Shown piece by piece: positions 28,010 to 35,948 of a stretch of 49,917 bases of DNA. Both the position numbers and the translations under genes were made by a program. The DNA is from Burkholderiaceae bacterium. Its GTDB lineage: Bacteria; Pseudomonadota; Gammaproteobacteria; Burkholderiales; Burkholderiaceae_C. Below the pieces are notes generated by a model, which worked only from the letters and a program-made list of their open reading frames with translations, was not told the origin of the DNA and did no database searches. The stretch spans positions 1 to 49,917 of the forward strand of contig JAJVIL010000011.1 of the NCBI GenBank assembly GCA_022072045.1. Reading direction: 5' to 3'. Positions within the stretch are counted from its first letter, which is position 1, and the number at the start of each line of letters is the position of its first letter.

Positions 28010-29295
28010 GCGGCCGCCGCCGCGCCCTCTTTCTTGAAGAGGTCGCGGAACACCGGATAGATCTGCGACGCCTCGGTGGCCTTGCGCATCGCGAAGTGGG
28101 GATGGCCCTCAACCAGTTGGGAGTACTCCTCCCACAGGTTCTGCTCCTCTTCGGCTACCTGGACATAGGCGAAGTAGCGCACCAGCGGCAACAGCTTGTC
28201 GGCCAGCAGTTCGCGGCAGCGGCCGGAGTCGTGGTGCCAGTTGTCGCCGTCGCTCGCCTGCGCGCCGTAGATGTTCCATTCGCTGGGCGAATAGCGCGCG
28301 CGGATGATCTCCTCCATCAGCACCAGCGCACTGGAGACCACGGTGCCGCCGGTCTCGCGGGCGTGGAAGAAGTTCTCCTCGTCGACCTCCTGTGCCTGCG
28401 TGTGGTGCCGGATGAAGACCAGCTCGATCTTGTCGTAGTGCCGCGTCAGGAACAGGTACAGCAGAATGAAGAAACGCTTGGCCAGATCCTTCCGGGCCTC
28501 GTCCATCGAGCCCGACACGTCCATCAGGCAGAACATCACCGCCTTCGTGGTGGGTACCGGCACCTTGATGCGATTGCGGAACCGCAGATCGATCGGATCG
28601 AGGTACGGGATCCGCTCGAGCCGCGCTCGCAGCAGCTCGATCTGCTCCTCGATCTCGTGGATTTCGCGCTCCTTGACCGCGTCGTCGCGGTCGCGGTGGC
28701 GCTTGAGCAGCGCCAACTGCTCCTCGAGTTCGCGCAATTCCTGGCGCCAAGTCGAGCCGATCGCGATGCGCCGGCCGATCGCGCCGCGCATCGAACGCAC
28801 CACGTGCAGGTTGTTGGGCGTGCCTTCGGCGGTGAAGCCCGCGCGCTGGCTCTTCCACTCTGGCGTATCGGCAAGCTGCATGCGGATCAGGTGCGGCAGC
28901 GCCAGGTCTTCGAAGAAGACCTGCATGAACTCCTCCTTGCTGAGCGCGAAGGTGAAGTCGTCTTCGCCCTCGCCGGAGTCGCTCGCCTGCCCTTTGCCCG
29001 AGCCGCCGCCGGAGCCGCCCTTGGGCCGTTCGATGCGGTCGCCGCGAACGTAGTCCTTGTTGCCCGGGTGCACGACTTCGCGCACGCCGCCCTGGCCGTG
29101 GTGGAACACCGGCTCGGAGACGTCCTTCTTCGGAATCCGCACCTCTTCGCCGCGCTCGATATCGCGGATGCCGCGCCCATCGACCGCGCGCTTGACCGCC
29201 TCGCGGATCTGGTCTTTGTAGCGACGCAGGAACCGCTCGCGATTGCCGATCGACTTGTTCTTGCCGGCCAGCCTGCGGTCGATGATCTGGAGCAT
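28006..29295 (-). CDS. yeaH: YeaH/YhbH family protein (DUF444)
   Basis: 429 residues. The C-terminal half is a von Willebrand A-like domain with the metal site DVSGSMDEARKDLAKRF; the N-terminal half is basic (RRYKDQIREAVKRAVDGRGI) with a Gly/Ser-rich linker (GGSGGGSGKGQASDSGEGED). The family always travels with PrkA-type kinase YeaG and is implicated in stress and nitrogen-starvation responses. It starts 24 bases after prkA ends and overlaps spoVR by four bases. Confidence 0.95.
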   Translation of the reverse strand: MLQIIDRRLAGKNKSIGNRERFLRRYKDQIREAVKRAVDGRGIRDIERGEEVRIPKKDVSEPVFHHGQGGVREVVHPGNKDYVRGDRIERPKGGSGGGSGKGQASDSGEGEDDFTFALSKEEFMQVFFEDLALPHLIRMQLADTPEWKSQRAGFTAEGTPNNLHVVRSMRGAIGRRIAIGSTWRQELRELEEQLALLKRHRDRDDAVKEREIHEIEEQIELLRARLERIPYLDPIDLRFRNRIKVPVPTTKAVMFCLMDVSGSMDEARKDLAKRFFILLYLFLTRHYDKIELVFIRHHTQAQEVDEENFFHARETGGTVVSSALVLMEEIIRARYSPSEWNIYGAQASDGDNWHHDSGRCRELLADKLLPLVRYFAYVQVAEEEQNLWEEYSQLVEGHPHFAMRKATEASQIYPVFRDLFKKEGAAAAA

Positions 29296-29319
29296 TCGGC
29301 GACCCTCGTCAGCGCGCGG

Positions 29320-31242
29320 TCAACTGCTCTTGCGCACGCGCAGATACCACTCGCACAGCAGGCGCACCTGCTTGCCGGTGTAGCCCTTGTCGATCATGCG
29401 ATTGACGAAGTCCTCGTGCTTCTTGGCCTCGTCGGCGCTGGCCTTGGCGTTGAAGCTGATCACCGGCAGCAGTTCCTCGGTGTTGGAGAACATCTTCTTC
29501 TCGATCACCGAGCGCAGCTTCTCGTAGCTCGTCCACACCGGGTTCTTGCCCTGGTTGTTGGCGCGCGCGCGCAGCACGAAGTTGACGATCTCGTTGCGGA
29601 AGTCCTTCGGGTTGGCGATGCCCGCGGGCTTCTCGATCTTCTCCAGCTCGGCGTTCAACGCGGCGCGATCGAACACCTCGCCGGTGTCGGTGTCGCGGAA
29701 CTCCTGGTCCTGGATCCAGTAGTCGGCGTAGGTGACGTAGCGGTCGAAGATGTTCTGGCCGTACTCGCTGTAGCTCTCCAGATAGGCGGTCTGGATCTCC
29801 TTGCCGATGAACTCGGCATAACGCGGCGCGAGCTGCTCCTTGATGAAGCCGACGTACTTCTGCTCCATCTCCTGCGGGAACTGCTCGCGCTCGATCTGCT
29901 GCTCGAGCACGTACATCAGGTGCACCGGATTGGCCGCCACCTCCTGGCTGTCGAAGTTGAACACCTTGGAGATGATCTTGTAGGCAAAGCGCGTCGAGAT
30001 GCCGCTCATGCCTTCGTCGACTCCGGCGTAGTCGCGGTACTCCTGGTAGCTCTTGGCACGCGGGTCGGTGTCCTTCAGGTTCTCGCCGTCGTAGACCTGC
30101 ATCTTGGAGAACAGCGACGAGTTCTCGGGCTCCTTCAGGCGGGTCAAGATCGCGAACTGGCTCATCATCTTCAGCGTGCCCGGGGCGCACTTGGCCTCGG
30201 CCAGCGACGAATTGCGGATCAGCTTCTCGTAGATCTTGGTCTCTTCGGAAACGCGCAGGCAGTACGGCACCTTGACGATGTAGACGCGATCGAGGAAGGC
30301 CTCGTTGTTCTTGTTGTTGCGGAAGCTCTTCCACTCGCTCTCGTTGCTGTGGGCGAGGATGATGCCGTCGAAGGGAATGGCGCCGAAACCTTCGGTACCC
30401 TTGAAGTTGCCCTCCTGCGTGGCGGTCAGCAGCGGGTGCAGCACCTTGATCGGCGCCTTGAACATCTCGACGAACTCGAGCAGCCCCTGGTTGGCCAGGC
30501 AGAGGCCTCCGGCATAGCTGTAGGCGTCGGGATCGTCCTGCGCGTAGGTCTCGAGCTTGCGGATGTCGACCTTGCCGACCAGCGAGGAAATGTCCTGGTT
30601 GTTCTCGTCGCCTGGCTCGGTCTTGCAGACGGCGATCTGCTTGAGCACCGACGGGTAGCGCTTGACCACTCGGAAACGGCGAATGTCGCCACCGTACTCT
30701 TCGAGCCGCTTGACCGCCCACGGCGACATCACGCGATTGAGATAGCGGCTTGGGATGCCGTATTCCTTTTCGAGGATCGGGCCGTCCTCGGTGAAGTTGA
30801 ACAGCCCGAGCGGTGACTCGTTCACCGGGGAGCCCTTGAGCGCGTAGAACGGCACGTGCTCCATGAGCTGTTTCAGGCGCTCGGCGATCGAGCTCTTGCC
30901 GCCGCCCACGGGGCCCAGCAGGTACAGCACCTGCTTCTTCTCCTCCAGGCCCTGCGCGGCGTGCCGGAAGTACGACACCACCTGCTCGATCGAGTCCTCC
31001 ATGCCGTAGAACTCGGCGAACGCCGGGTAGATCTTGATGACCTTGTTGGCGAAGATGCGCGACAGACGCGGGTCGTTGCGCGTATCGACCATTTGCGGCT
31101 CGCCGATCGCCTTGAGCATGCGTTCGGCCGCAGTGGCGTAGGCCAGCGGGTTGCGCTTGCACTCGGCCAAGTACTCTTCGAGCGAGAGTTCCTCTTCTCG
31201 CGTGCGCTCGAAGCGGGCTGCAAAGTTGCTGATCACGTCCAT
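29320..31242 (-). CDS. prkA: PrkA-family serine protein kinase / AAA+ protein
   Basis: 640 residues, like E. coli YeaG (644). N-terminal AAA module: Walker A GPVGGGKSS (residues 110-118), the preceding GMEDSIEQVVSYFRHAAQGLEEKKQ, and PFDGIILAHSNESEW. The C-terminal part carries the PrkA kinase-like domain (YADYWIQDQEFRDTDTGEV, then FRNEIVNFVLRARANNQGKNPVW). The start MDVISNF is decided by a perfect AAGGAGGT just upstream; an earlier Met codon overlaps that site and is rejected. First gene of the operon. YeaG is a stationary-phase kinase, and a sigma-S-like -10 lies about 150 bp upstream. Confidence 0.97.
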   Translation of the reverse strand: MDVISNFAARFERTREEELSLEEYLAECKRNPLAYATAAERMLKAIGEPQMVDTRNDPRLSRIFANKVIKIYPAFAEFYGMEDSIEQVVSYFRHAAQGLEEKKQVLYLLGPVGGGKSSIAERLKQLMEHVPFYALKGSPVNESPLGLFNFTEDGPILEKEYGIPSRYLNRVMSPWAVKRLEEYGGDIRRFRVVKRYPSVLKQIAVCKTEPGDENNQDISSLVGKVDIRKLETYAQDDPDAYSYAGGLCLANQGLLEFVEMFKAPIKVLHPLLTATQEGNFKGTEGFGAIPFDGIILAHSNESEWKSFRNNKNNEAFLDRVYIVKVPYCLRVSEETKIYEKLIRNSSLAEAKCAPGTLKMMSQFAILTRLKEPENSSLFSKMQVYDGENLKDTDPRAKSYQEYRDYAGVDEGMSGISTRFAYKIISKVFNFDSQEVAANPVHLMYVLEQQIEREQFPQEMEQKYVGFIKEQLAPRYAEFIGKEIQTAYLESYSEYGQNIFDRYVTYADYWIQDQEFRDTDTGEVFDRAALNAELEKIEKPAGIANPKDFRNEIVNFVLRARANNQGKNPVWTSYEKLRSVIEKKMFSNTEELLPVISFNAKASADEAKKHEDFVNRMIDKGYTGKQVRLLCEWYLRVRKSS

Positions 31243-31246
31243 GCGG

Positions 31247-31254
31247 ACCTCCTT
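31247..31254 (-). promoter_or_regulatory. Perfect Shine-Dalgarno of prkA
   Basis: AAGGAGGT on the minus strand ends 4 bases before the ATG at 31242. It is the strongest ribosome site in the window and rules out the in-frame Met six codons upstream. Confidence 0.8.
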
Positions 31255-31392
31255 CATCGGACCGATGCCTCGGCACAAGCTTGGTGCCGCCGACATCTGG
31301 GAAGTTCTGATGAAGTCCCGGCTGTACGGGCCCGGGCTCCATCAGAGCTTTCCGGTCTGCATCGCTGGAGGCGTCAGCTCCTCGCGCGACTC

Positions 31393-31400
31393 AGCATAGC
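31393..31400 (-). promoter_or_regulatory. Sigma-S-like -10 element upstream of prkA
   Basis: GCTATGCT on the minus strand matches the extended sigma-S -10 pattern KCTAYRCT exactly. The same octamer precedes the glutathione S-transferase gene (46486-46493). The leader to prkA would be about 145 bases. This agrees with stationary-phase control known for yeaG in E. coli, but an eight-base match alone is weak proof. Confidence 0.35.
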
Positions 31401-31734
31401 GAACCTGCTTGGTCTGGTCTGTCGAGTAAAGCCCGCATTCGCGCCTTGTTCGCCTCGTGCGCCATCGACCCCACCCGCACGACTTCGCTCACATCGTAGT
31501 GCCAACAACGCAAGTACGCGACCTCCGGCTGACCCGACCTCCCTCCCCGCAGGCTCACTATGCGCCGCGACCACGGCGCTCCCGGCGTGAGTATTGGGTT
31601 CGTCCACTTGTGCTGGCGGGTGCCGTGATGTAGCGCACGCGCGGTGTTGCTGGCGGATCCACACACCGCGACCAATGGCCCAGCGCAGGCGACGAGCCTG
31701 CGAGCGCTCGATTCGCAGCCGCGGAAGGACTCGT

Positions 31735-32628
31735 TCAGTCGGGAGTCGCGCCAAGCTTGTCGAGCAAGCCTTCGAGTTCTTCCAACGACCCGAAGGCGAT
31801 GGCGATTTCGCCGCTGTGGCCCGCGCCGCGGCGCTTGAGGCGAATCTGCACTGCTGCGGTCAGGCGATCGGCGAGCTGTTCTTCGATGCGCACGATGTCG
31901 CGCGACTTCTCGGCCGCTTGCGTCGCACGTCCGCTGGCCGCGCCTCGGCGACCGGACCGGCCAGCCACCAGACGCTCGGTCTCGCGCACCGACAGGCGTT
32001 TGGCGACGATTTCGTTGGCGCACACGATCTGCTCTGCCGCCGACACGGCCAGCAGTGCGCGCGCGTGACCCATTTCGAGGTCGCCGGCCATCAGCAGCTT
32101 TTGCACCGGCTCGGCCAGGTTGAGCAGGCGCATCAGATTGCTGGCCGCGCTGCGCGAGCGTCCTACCGCCTGCGCGGCCTGGTCATGGGTGAGCCGGAAC
32201 TCATCGATCAGGCGCTGCAAGCCCTGGGCCTCCTCGAGCGGGTTGAGATCCTCGCGCTGGATGTTCTCCACCAGCGACATCACGGCAGCGGTTTCGTCAG
32301 GCACATCGCGCACCAGCACCGGCACGTCGTCCAAGCCGGCCAGCCCCGCAGCGCGCACACGACGTTCCCCGGCGATGATCTCGTAGCTGCCTGCGTCGAG
32401 CGGGCGCACCAGCACCGGTTGCATCAAGCCCTGGCTCTTGATGCTCTGCGCGAGCTGCATCAGCGAGCCCTCGTCCATGCGCGTGCGCGGTTGATAGCGG
32501 CCCGGTTTGAGCTGGCTGAGCCTCAGGCTACTCGGTTGCTGCGAGGCCTTGGGCGGCGCATCGGCCACCTTCGGGCCGAGCAATGCCTCGAGCCCCATCC
32601 CCAGCCCCTTCGGTCTCTTGGTCACCAT
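31735..32628 (-). CDS. parB: Chromosome partition protein ParB
   Basis: 297 residues; binds parS, spreads and is loaded by CTP, forming the partition complex moved by ParA. N-terminus [18 protein letters not shown] is typical of chromosomal ParB. Then the arginine-rich CTP/ParA patch [12 protein letters not shown], the [20 protein letters not shown] motif, helix-turn-helix around [24 protein letters not shown], and a C-terminal dimerisation domain ending in [11 protein letters not shown]. Separated from parA by an acetyltransferase gene and an opposite-strand argC, which is unusual because parAB normally abut. Confidence 0.96.
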   Translation of the reverse strand: MVTKRPKGLGMGLEALLGPKVADAPPKASQQPSSLRLSQLKPGRYQPRTRMDEGSLMQLAQSIKSQGLMQPVLVRPLDAGSYEIIAGERRVRAAGLAGLDDVPVLVRDVPDETAAVMSLVENIQREDLNPLEEAQGLQRLIDEFRLTHDQAAQAVGRSRSAASNLMRLLNLAEPVQKLLMAGDLEMGHARALLAVSAAEQIVCANEIVAKRLSVRETERLVAGRSGRRGAASGRATQAAEKSRDIVRIEEQLADRLTAAVQIRLKRRGAGHSGEIAIAFGSLEELEGLLDKLGATPD

Positions 32629-32721
32629 GCAATCATTGTGGGCCATCGGCCGGCGACCATCGCGCGGCCCGAGTCGATTGACGATATCCTTGTTGCACCC
32701 CAGCGGCCGGCGCATTGCACG

Positions 32722-33672
32722 ATGAGCTACACGGTTTATGTCGATGGCCAAGAGGGCACGACGGGCCTTCAGATCCACGAGCTGCTGGCGCAGCGCCGCG
32801 ACATCGAGGTATTGCGCATCGCCGGCGACGTGCGCAAGGACGAGCGCGAACGCGCGCGGCTGCTGAACGCGGCCGACGTGGTGTTTCTCTGCCTGCCGGA
32901 TCAGGCCGCGCGCGAAGCGGCGAGTTGGGTCACCAACCCGCGCACCTGCGTCATCGATGCCAGCACGGCGCATCGCGTCGACCCCGCTTGGGTGTTCGGC
33001 CTGCCCGAACTGGCGGGCGAGCAGCGCGACCGGTTGCGCCGGCACAAGCGAATCAGCAATCCGGGCTGCCATGCCACGGCCTTCATCTTGCTGATCCGTC
33101 CGCTGATCGACGCCGGGCTGATCGACCCGCGCGTCGGATTGACTGCCACCTCGATCACCGGCTACTCCGGCGGAGGCCGCAAGCTCATAGAGCAGTACCA
33201 GGTCGATCCGCCACCGCAGCGCCTGCGGTCACCGCGGCCGTACGGGCTGGCACTCGAACACAAACACGTGCCAGAGATGACGCACTGGGCCGGGTTGCAG
33301 ACTCGTCCTGTGTTCATGCCCATCGTCGCCAACTTCTATAAGGGTCTTGCAGTAAGTGTGCCCTTGCATTTGACGATGTTGAGTCAGGGTGCCGATGCGC
33401 GGCGGCTGCACGAAACCCTCCGCACACGCTATGGCGGCGAGCGGTTCGTCAAGACCATGCCGCTATCGGACGCCGCCTCGTTGGACGGTGGCTACTTCGA
33501 TGTTCAGGCCTGCAATGACACGAACCGATGCGAGATCTTCGTTTTCGGTAGCGCGGAGCAGGCCATTCTCGTGGCGCGGTTGGACAACCTGGGCAAAGGT
33601 GCGAGCGGCGCTGCGGTGCAGTCGATGAATCTGCATCTGGGGCTCGACGAGGGGCTCGGGCTCGTGGCTTGA
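32722..33672 (+). CDS. argC: N-acetyl-gamma-glutamyl-phosphate reductase, type 2
   Basis: 316 residues of the short ArgC2 type; NADPH reduction of N-acetylglutamyl phosphate in arginine synthesis. N-terminal VYVDGQEGTTGLQIHELL replaces the classic Rossmann GxxG pattern as in type 2 enzymes; catalytic Cys116 in ISNPGCHATAF; SITGYSGGGRKLIEQY; and NTNRCEIFVFG-like tail. It is transcribed against the surrounding par genes: divergent from parB by 93 bp and convergent with the acetyltransferase gene across 4 bases. No other arg genes are near, so it may be a relocated or second argC. Confidence 0.94.
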   Translation: MSYTVYVDGQEGTTGLQIHELLAQRRDIEVLRIAGDVRKDERERARLLNAADVVFLCLPDQAAREAASWVTNPRTCVIDASTAHRVDPAWVFGLPELAGEQRDRLRRHKRISNPGCHATAFILLIRPLIDAGLIDPRVGLTATSITGYSGGGRKLIEQYQVDPPPQRLRSPRPYGLALEHKHVPEMTHWAGLQTRPVFMPIVANFYKGLAVSVPLHLTMLSQGADARRLHETLRTRYGGERFVKTMPLSDAASLDGGYFDVQACNDTNRCEIFVFGSAEQAILVARLDNLGKGASGAAVQSMNLHLGLDEGLGLVA

Positions 33673-33676
33673 GCCG

Positions 33677-34459
33677 TCAGTCGACCTGCTCGGCCATGGT
33701 CCGGTAGTGGTAAGAGTAGCCTTCGCTGAAACCTAGCCTGCCATACAGGGCCCGGGCCGCGCGGTTCGACGCGTCGACCTGCAAGTATCCGAGGCGCGCG
33801 CCACGATGCCGGGCGCGTTCGAGCAGCATTGCGCAGAGCTTTCGCGCCCAACCCTGATTGCGCGATTCGGTGGGCGTGAACACGTCGTAGAGGCCCACCA
33901 TGTCGGCCTCGATCGCAGTCTGCCCGCACGCCAAGGGCAGGCTCTGACCGTCTCGGCGCAGCACCCAGCCTTCGAACGGCACCGGCGACAACTCGAGCCG
34001 CTGGGCGTGCGCCTGCTGCTGGGACAGCGGCGAACCGCGCAACTGGCCGATCGCCTGCGCGAAAGCCGCATGCCCGAGGCGCTGCAAACTCACCCCCACC
34101 GGCAGCGGCTCGGCCGCGAGGAGTCCCAGGTCGTTGTGGACCATCACGCGGGTATCGTCGAATGCCCGCAACCCCTGCGCCTCCAGCCACGCATCGAGCC
34201 CCAGCGGCTGCGACAGAGGCGTCAGGCGCACGATCAGGGGCAACTTCGCCTGATCGAAAACCTGTTGGCACAAGGCCAGTTTCTCCTGCAACGACAGACG
34301 GCCCCCCGAGACCGCATTCACGCAACGCGCCCGCTTGGCCTTGCCGGGCGAAAAGCGCACCAACCAGCCATCGATCCAGCGTTGCTGCGGCGGCGCGCTG
34401 GCATTCAGACCCGCGTCCTCCACGCGAGACAGGATTTCCTCAGAGGAGCAAGGCCGCAT
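33677..34459 (-). CDS. GNAT-family N-acetyltransferase
   Basis: 260 residues. The C-terminal GNAT core shows GLYDVFTPTESRNQGWARKLCAMLLERARHRGARLGYLQVDASNRAARALYGRLGFSEGYSYHY, with the acetyl-CoA loop in RNQGWA and the late NxxAxxLYxxxGF motif. The N-terminal 120 residues resemble a degenerate second GNAT domain (WIDGWLVRFSPGKAKRARCVN). Its ATG overlaps the parA stop as TGATG, so it is translationally coupled to the par operon; the substrate is unknown. Confidence 0.92.
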   Translation of the reverse strand: MRPCSSEEILSRVEDAGLNASAPPQQRWIDGWLVRFSPGKAKRARCVNAVSGGRLSLQEKLALCQQVFDQAKLPLIVRLTPLSQPLGLDAWLEAQGLRAFDDTRVMVHNDLGLLAAEPLPVGVSLQRLGHAAFAQAIGQLRGSPLSQQQAHAQRLELSPVPFEGWVLRRDGQSLPLACGQTAIEADMVGLYDVFTPTESRNQGWARKLCAMLLERARHRGARLGYLQVDASNRAARALYGRLGFSEGYSYHYRTMAEQVD

Positions 34460-35268
34460 CAGGCGAGCTGACTGACGCGCCCGACCATCTCGCGCGCGAA
34501 CTCGAGATAAGCCTGCGCGCCCTTGGCCGCCGGATCGAACACCACCCCCGGCTGACCATAGCTCGGCGCCTCTGCCAGGCGGACGTTGCGTGGAATCACG
34601 GCGTCGAAAACCTTGTCGCCGAAGTGAGCCTTCAATTGCTCGCTCACCTGCTGCTGCAGCGTGATGCGCGGATCGAACATGACCCGCAGCAGGCCGATGA
34701 TTTCGAGGTCCGGGTTGAGGTTGGCGTGCACCTGGCGGATAGTGTTCACCAGGTCGGTCAGCCCCTCGAGGGCGAAGTACTCGCACTGCATGGGAACGAT
34801 CACGCCGTGCGCGCAGCAAAGGCCGTTCAGGGTGAGCAAGCTGAGGCTGGGCGGGCAGTCGATGACGACGAAGTCGTACTCGCCGGCCACGGCTTCGAGC
34901 GCCCTTCGCAAGCGCTGATCGCGCCTTTCCAGCGCGACCAGTTCGACTTCGGCGCCGGTCAGCTCGCGGTTGGCGCCAAGAACGTCGTAACCGCCCACTT
35001 CCGAGCGCCGCCGCGCCTCGCCAACAGTCGCCGTCTCGAGCAGCACATCGTAGACCGACAGACTCAGCGAGCGTTTGTCGACCCCCGAGCCCATCGTTGC
35101 GTTGCCCTGGGGATCCAGATCGACCAGCAGCACGCGTTGTCCGACCTTCGCCAAGCCGGCAGCCAGGTTCACGGTCGTGGTGGTCTTGCCAACCCCGCCC
35201 TTCTGGTTCGCGATGCAGAAGATTCTGGCTCGCTGCCCCGCAGGCTGATCCGAAAGGCCTGCGGTCAT
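34459..35268 (-). CDS. parA: Chromosome partition ATPase ParA
   Basis: 269 residues; deviant Walker ATPase that segregates origins with ParB. The motif KGGVGKTTTTVNLAAGLA (signature lysine plus P-loop) begins near residue 23, Walker A' is VLLVDLDPQGNAT, and Walker B VVIDCPPSLSLLT. The short N-terminus (no helix-turn-helix) marks the chromosomal Soj-like class. ATGA overlap with rsmG upstream and TGATG overlap with the acetyltransferase downstream show a tightly coupled operon mnmG-rsmG-parA-GNAT. Confidence 0.97.
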   Translation of the reverse strand: MTAGLSDQPAGQRARIFCIANQKGGVGKTTTTVNLAAGLAKVGQRVLLVDLDPQGNATMGSGVDKRSLSLSVYDVLLETATVGEARRRSEVGGYDVLGANRELTGAEVELVALERRDQRLRRALEAVAGEYDFVVIDCPPSLSLLTLNGLCCAHGVIVPMQCEYFALEGLTDLVNTIRQVHANLNPDLEIIGLLRVMFDPRITLQQQVSEQLKAHFGDKVFDAVIPRNVRLAEAPSYGQPGVVFDPAAKGAQAYLEFAREMVGRVSQLA

Positions 35269-35948
35269 GTCGAGATCCGGCGCATCCAGATCAAGTTTCG
35301 CTCGACGCGCGCGCCGGGCACTGTGACACGTTCCACGTGAAACGCCCCCACGGTCCTGTTCAATCCGCTCATCTCGGCCGTCGGCATTCTCCCCTTCATG
35401 GCGACCCAGACGCCACTCGGTGACAACAGGTGGCTGGTCGAAGCGATGAGTCCGTCAAGCGATGAGAACGCACGCGACACCACGACATCGAACAGTGCGT
35501 CCGGGTGCAGGCTCTCGAGCCGGGAGTGCCATGCCACCAAGTTGGCGATGCCTGACTCCATGGCGGCCTGGCGAACGAATGCCACTTTCTTGGCCACGGC
35601 GTCGACGGCCACGATCGTCCAGTCGGGTCGCAGAACAGCCAGAACCACAGCCGGAAAACCAGCCCCCGTACCGGCGTCCAGCACACGCAAGGATCTGCCT
35701 TTCGCAAGCCGGGTCAGCGGGCCGACCAGCGTCATGCTGTCGAAAACATGCTGAACCATGAAATCGACGAGCGAACCCCGAGCGCTGAGGTTATGCACGC
35801 GGTTCCAGCGCTCCAGGCATCTCAGGTACGTGATCAACTGACTGGCCTGGGCGCTTTCGATCGAGAGATCCAATTGCTGCGCAGCGTCGGCCAGCGGCTG
35901 GGAGAGATCGGGCGCTGACTCGAGTCCGGCGGGCAGATTCTTCTTCAC
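35265..35948 (-). CDS. rsmG: 16S rRNA (guanine-N7) methyltransferase RsmG
   Basis: 227 residues; methylates G527 of 16S rRNA with S-adenosylmethionine. The methyltransferase motif I is [27 protein letters not shown] and the VVSRAFSSL segment are typical of GidB. It starts with GTG at 35948 inside a GTGA overlap with the mnmG stop, so reinitiation is likely. A parS site sits inside its 3' portion (35329-35344). Confidence 0.96.
   Translation of the reverse strand: MKKNLPAGLESAPDLSQPLADAAQQLDLSIESAQASQLITYLRCLERWNRVHNLSARGSLVDFMVQHVFDSMTLVGPLTRLAKGRSLRVLDAGTGAGFPAVVLAVLRPDWTIVAVDAVAKKVAFVRQAAMESGIANLVAWHSRLESLHPDALFDVVVSRAFSSLDGLIASTSHLLSPSGVWVAMKGRMPTAEMSGLNRTVGAFHVERVTVPGARVERNLIWMRRIST
35329..35344. 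other. parS: parS site 1 (inside rsmG)
   Basis: CGTTCCACGTGAAACG matches the universal TGTTTCACGTGAAACA at 13 of 16 positions, with the CACGTG core intact. It lies in rsmG, about 2.7 kb from parB. ParB would be expected to bind and spread from here. Confidence 0.8.

Larger units (their letters stand above)
31243..31734. other. 492-bp gap between prkA and parB
   Basis: No gene is supported with confidence. Its composition is less GC-rich than its neighbours. A weak minus-strand frame (GTG 31558 to TGA 31391, 55 codons) has a plausible stretch near AYLRCWHYDVSEVVRVGSM but no ribosome site and poor codon use at its end. An imperfect palindrome GGCACAAGCTTGGTGCC lies at about 31274-31290, near the prkA start. 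No tRNA or sRNA was recognised. Confidence 0.4.

Noticed and set aside
28096-30816. Very long open frame on the plus strand opposite prkA and yeaH
   Set aside because: Its composition (Leu, His, Asp, Val, Arg runs) is the usual mirror of a GC-rich gene; the minus-strand genes have clear domains and ribosome sites.
31274-31290. Possible sigma-54 site formed by the GGCACAAGCTTGGTGCC palindrome upstream of prkA
   Set aside because: The GG-to-GC spacing is wrong for the -24/-12 pattern and it is too close to the start codon.
31391-31558. A 55-codon minus-strand gene in the prkA-parB gap
   Set aside because: No ribosome site, GTG start, and non-host codon choice in the last third; not called as a gene.
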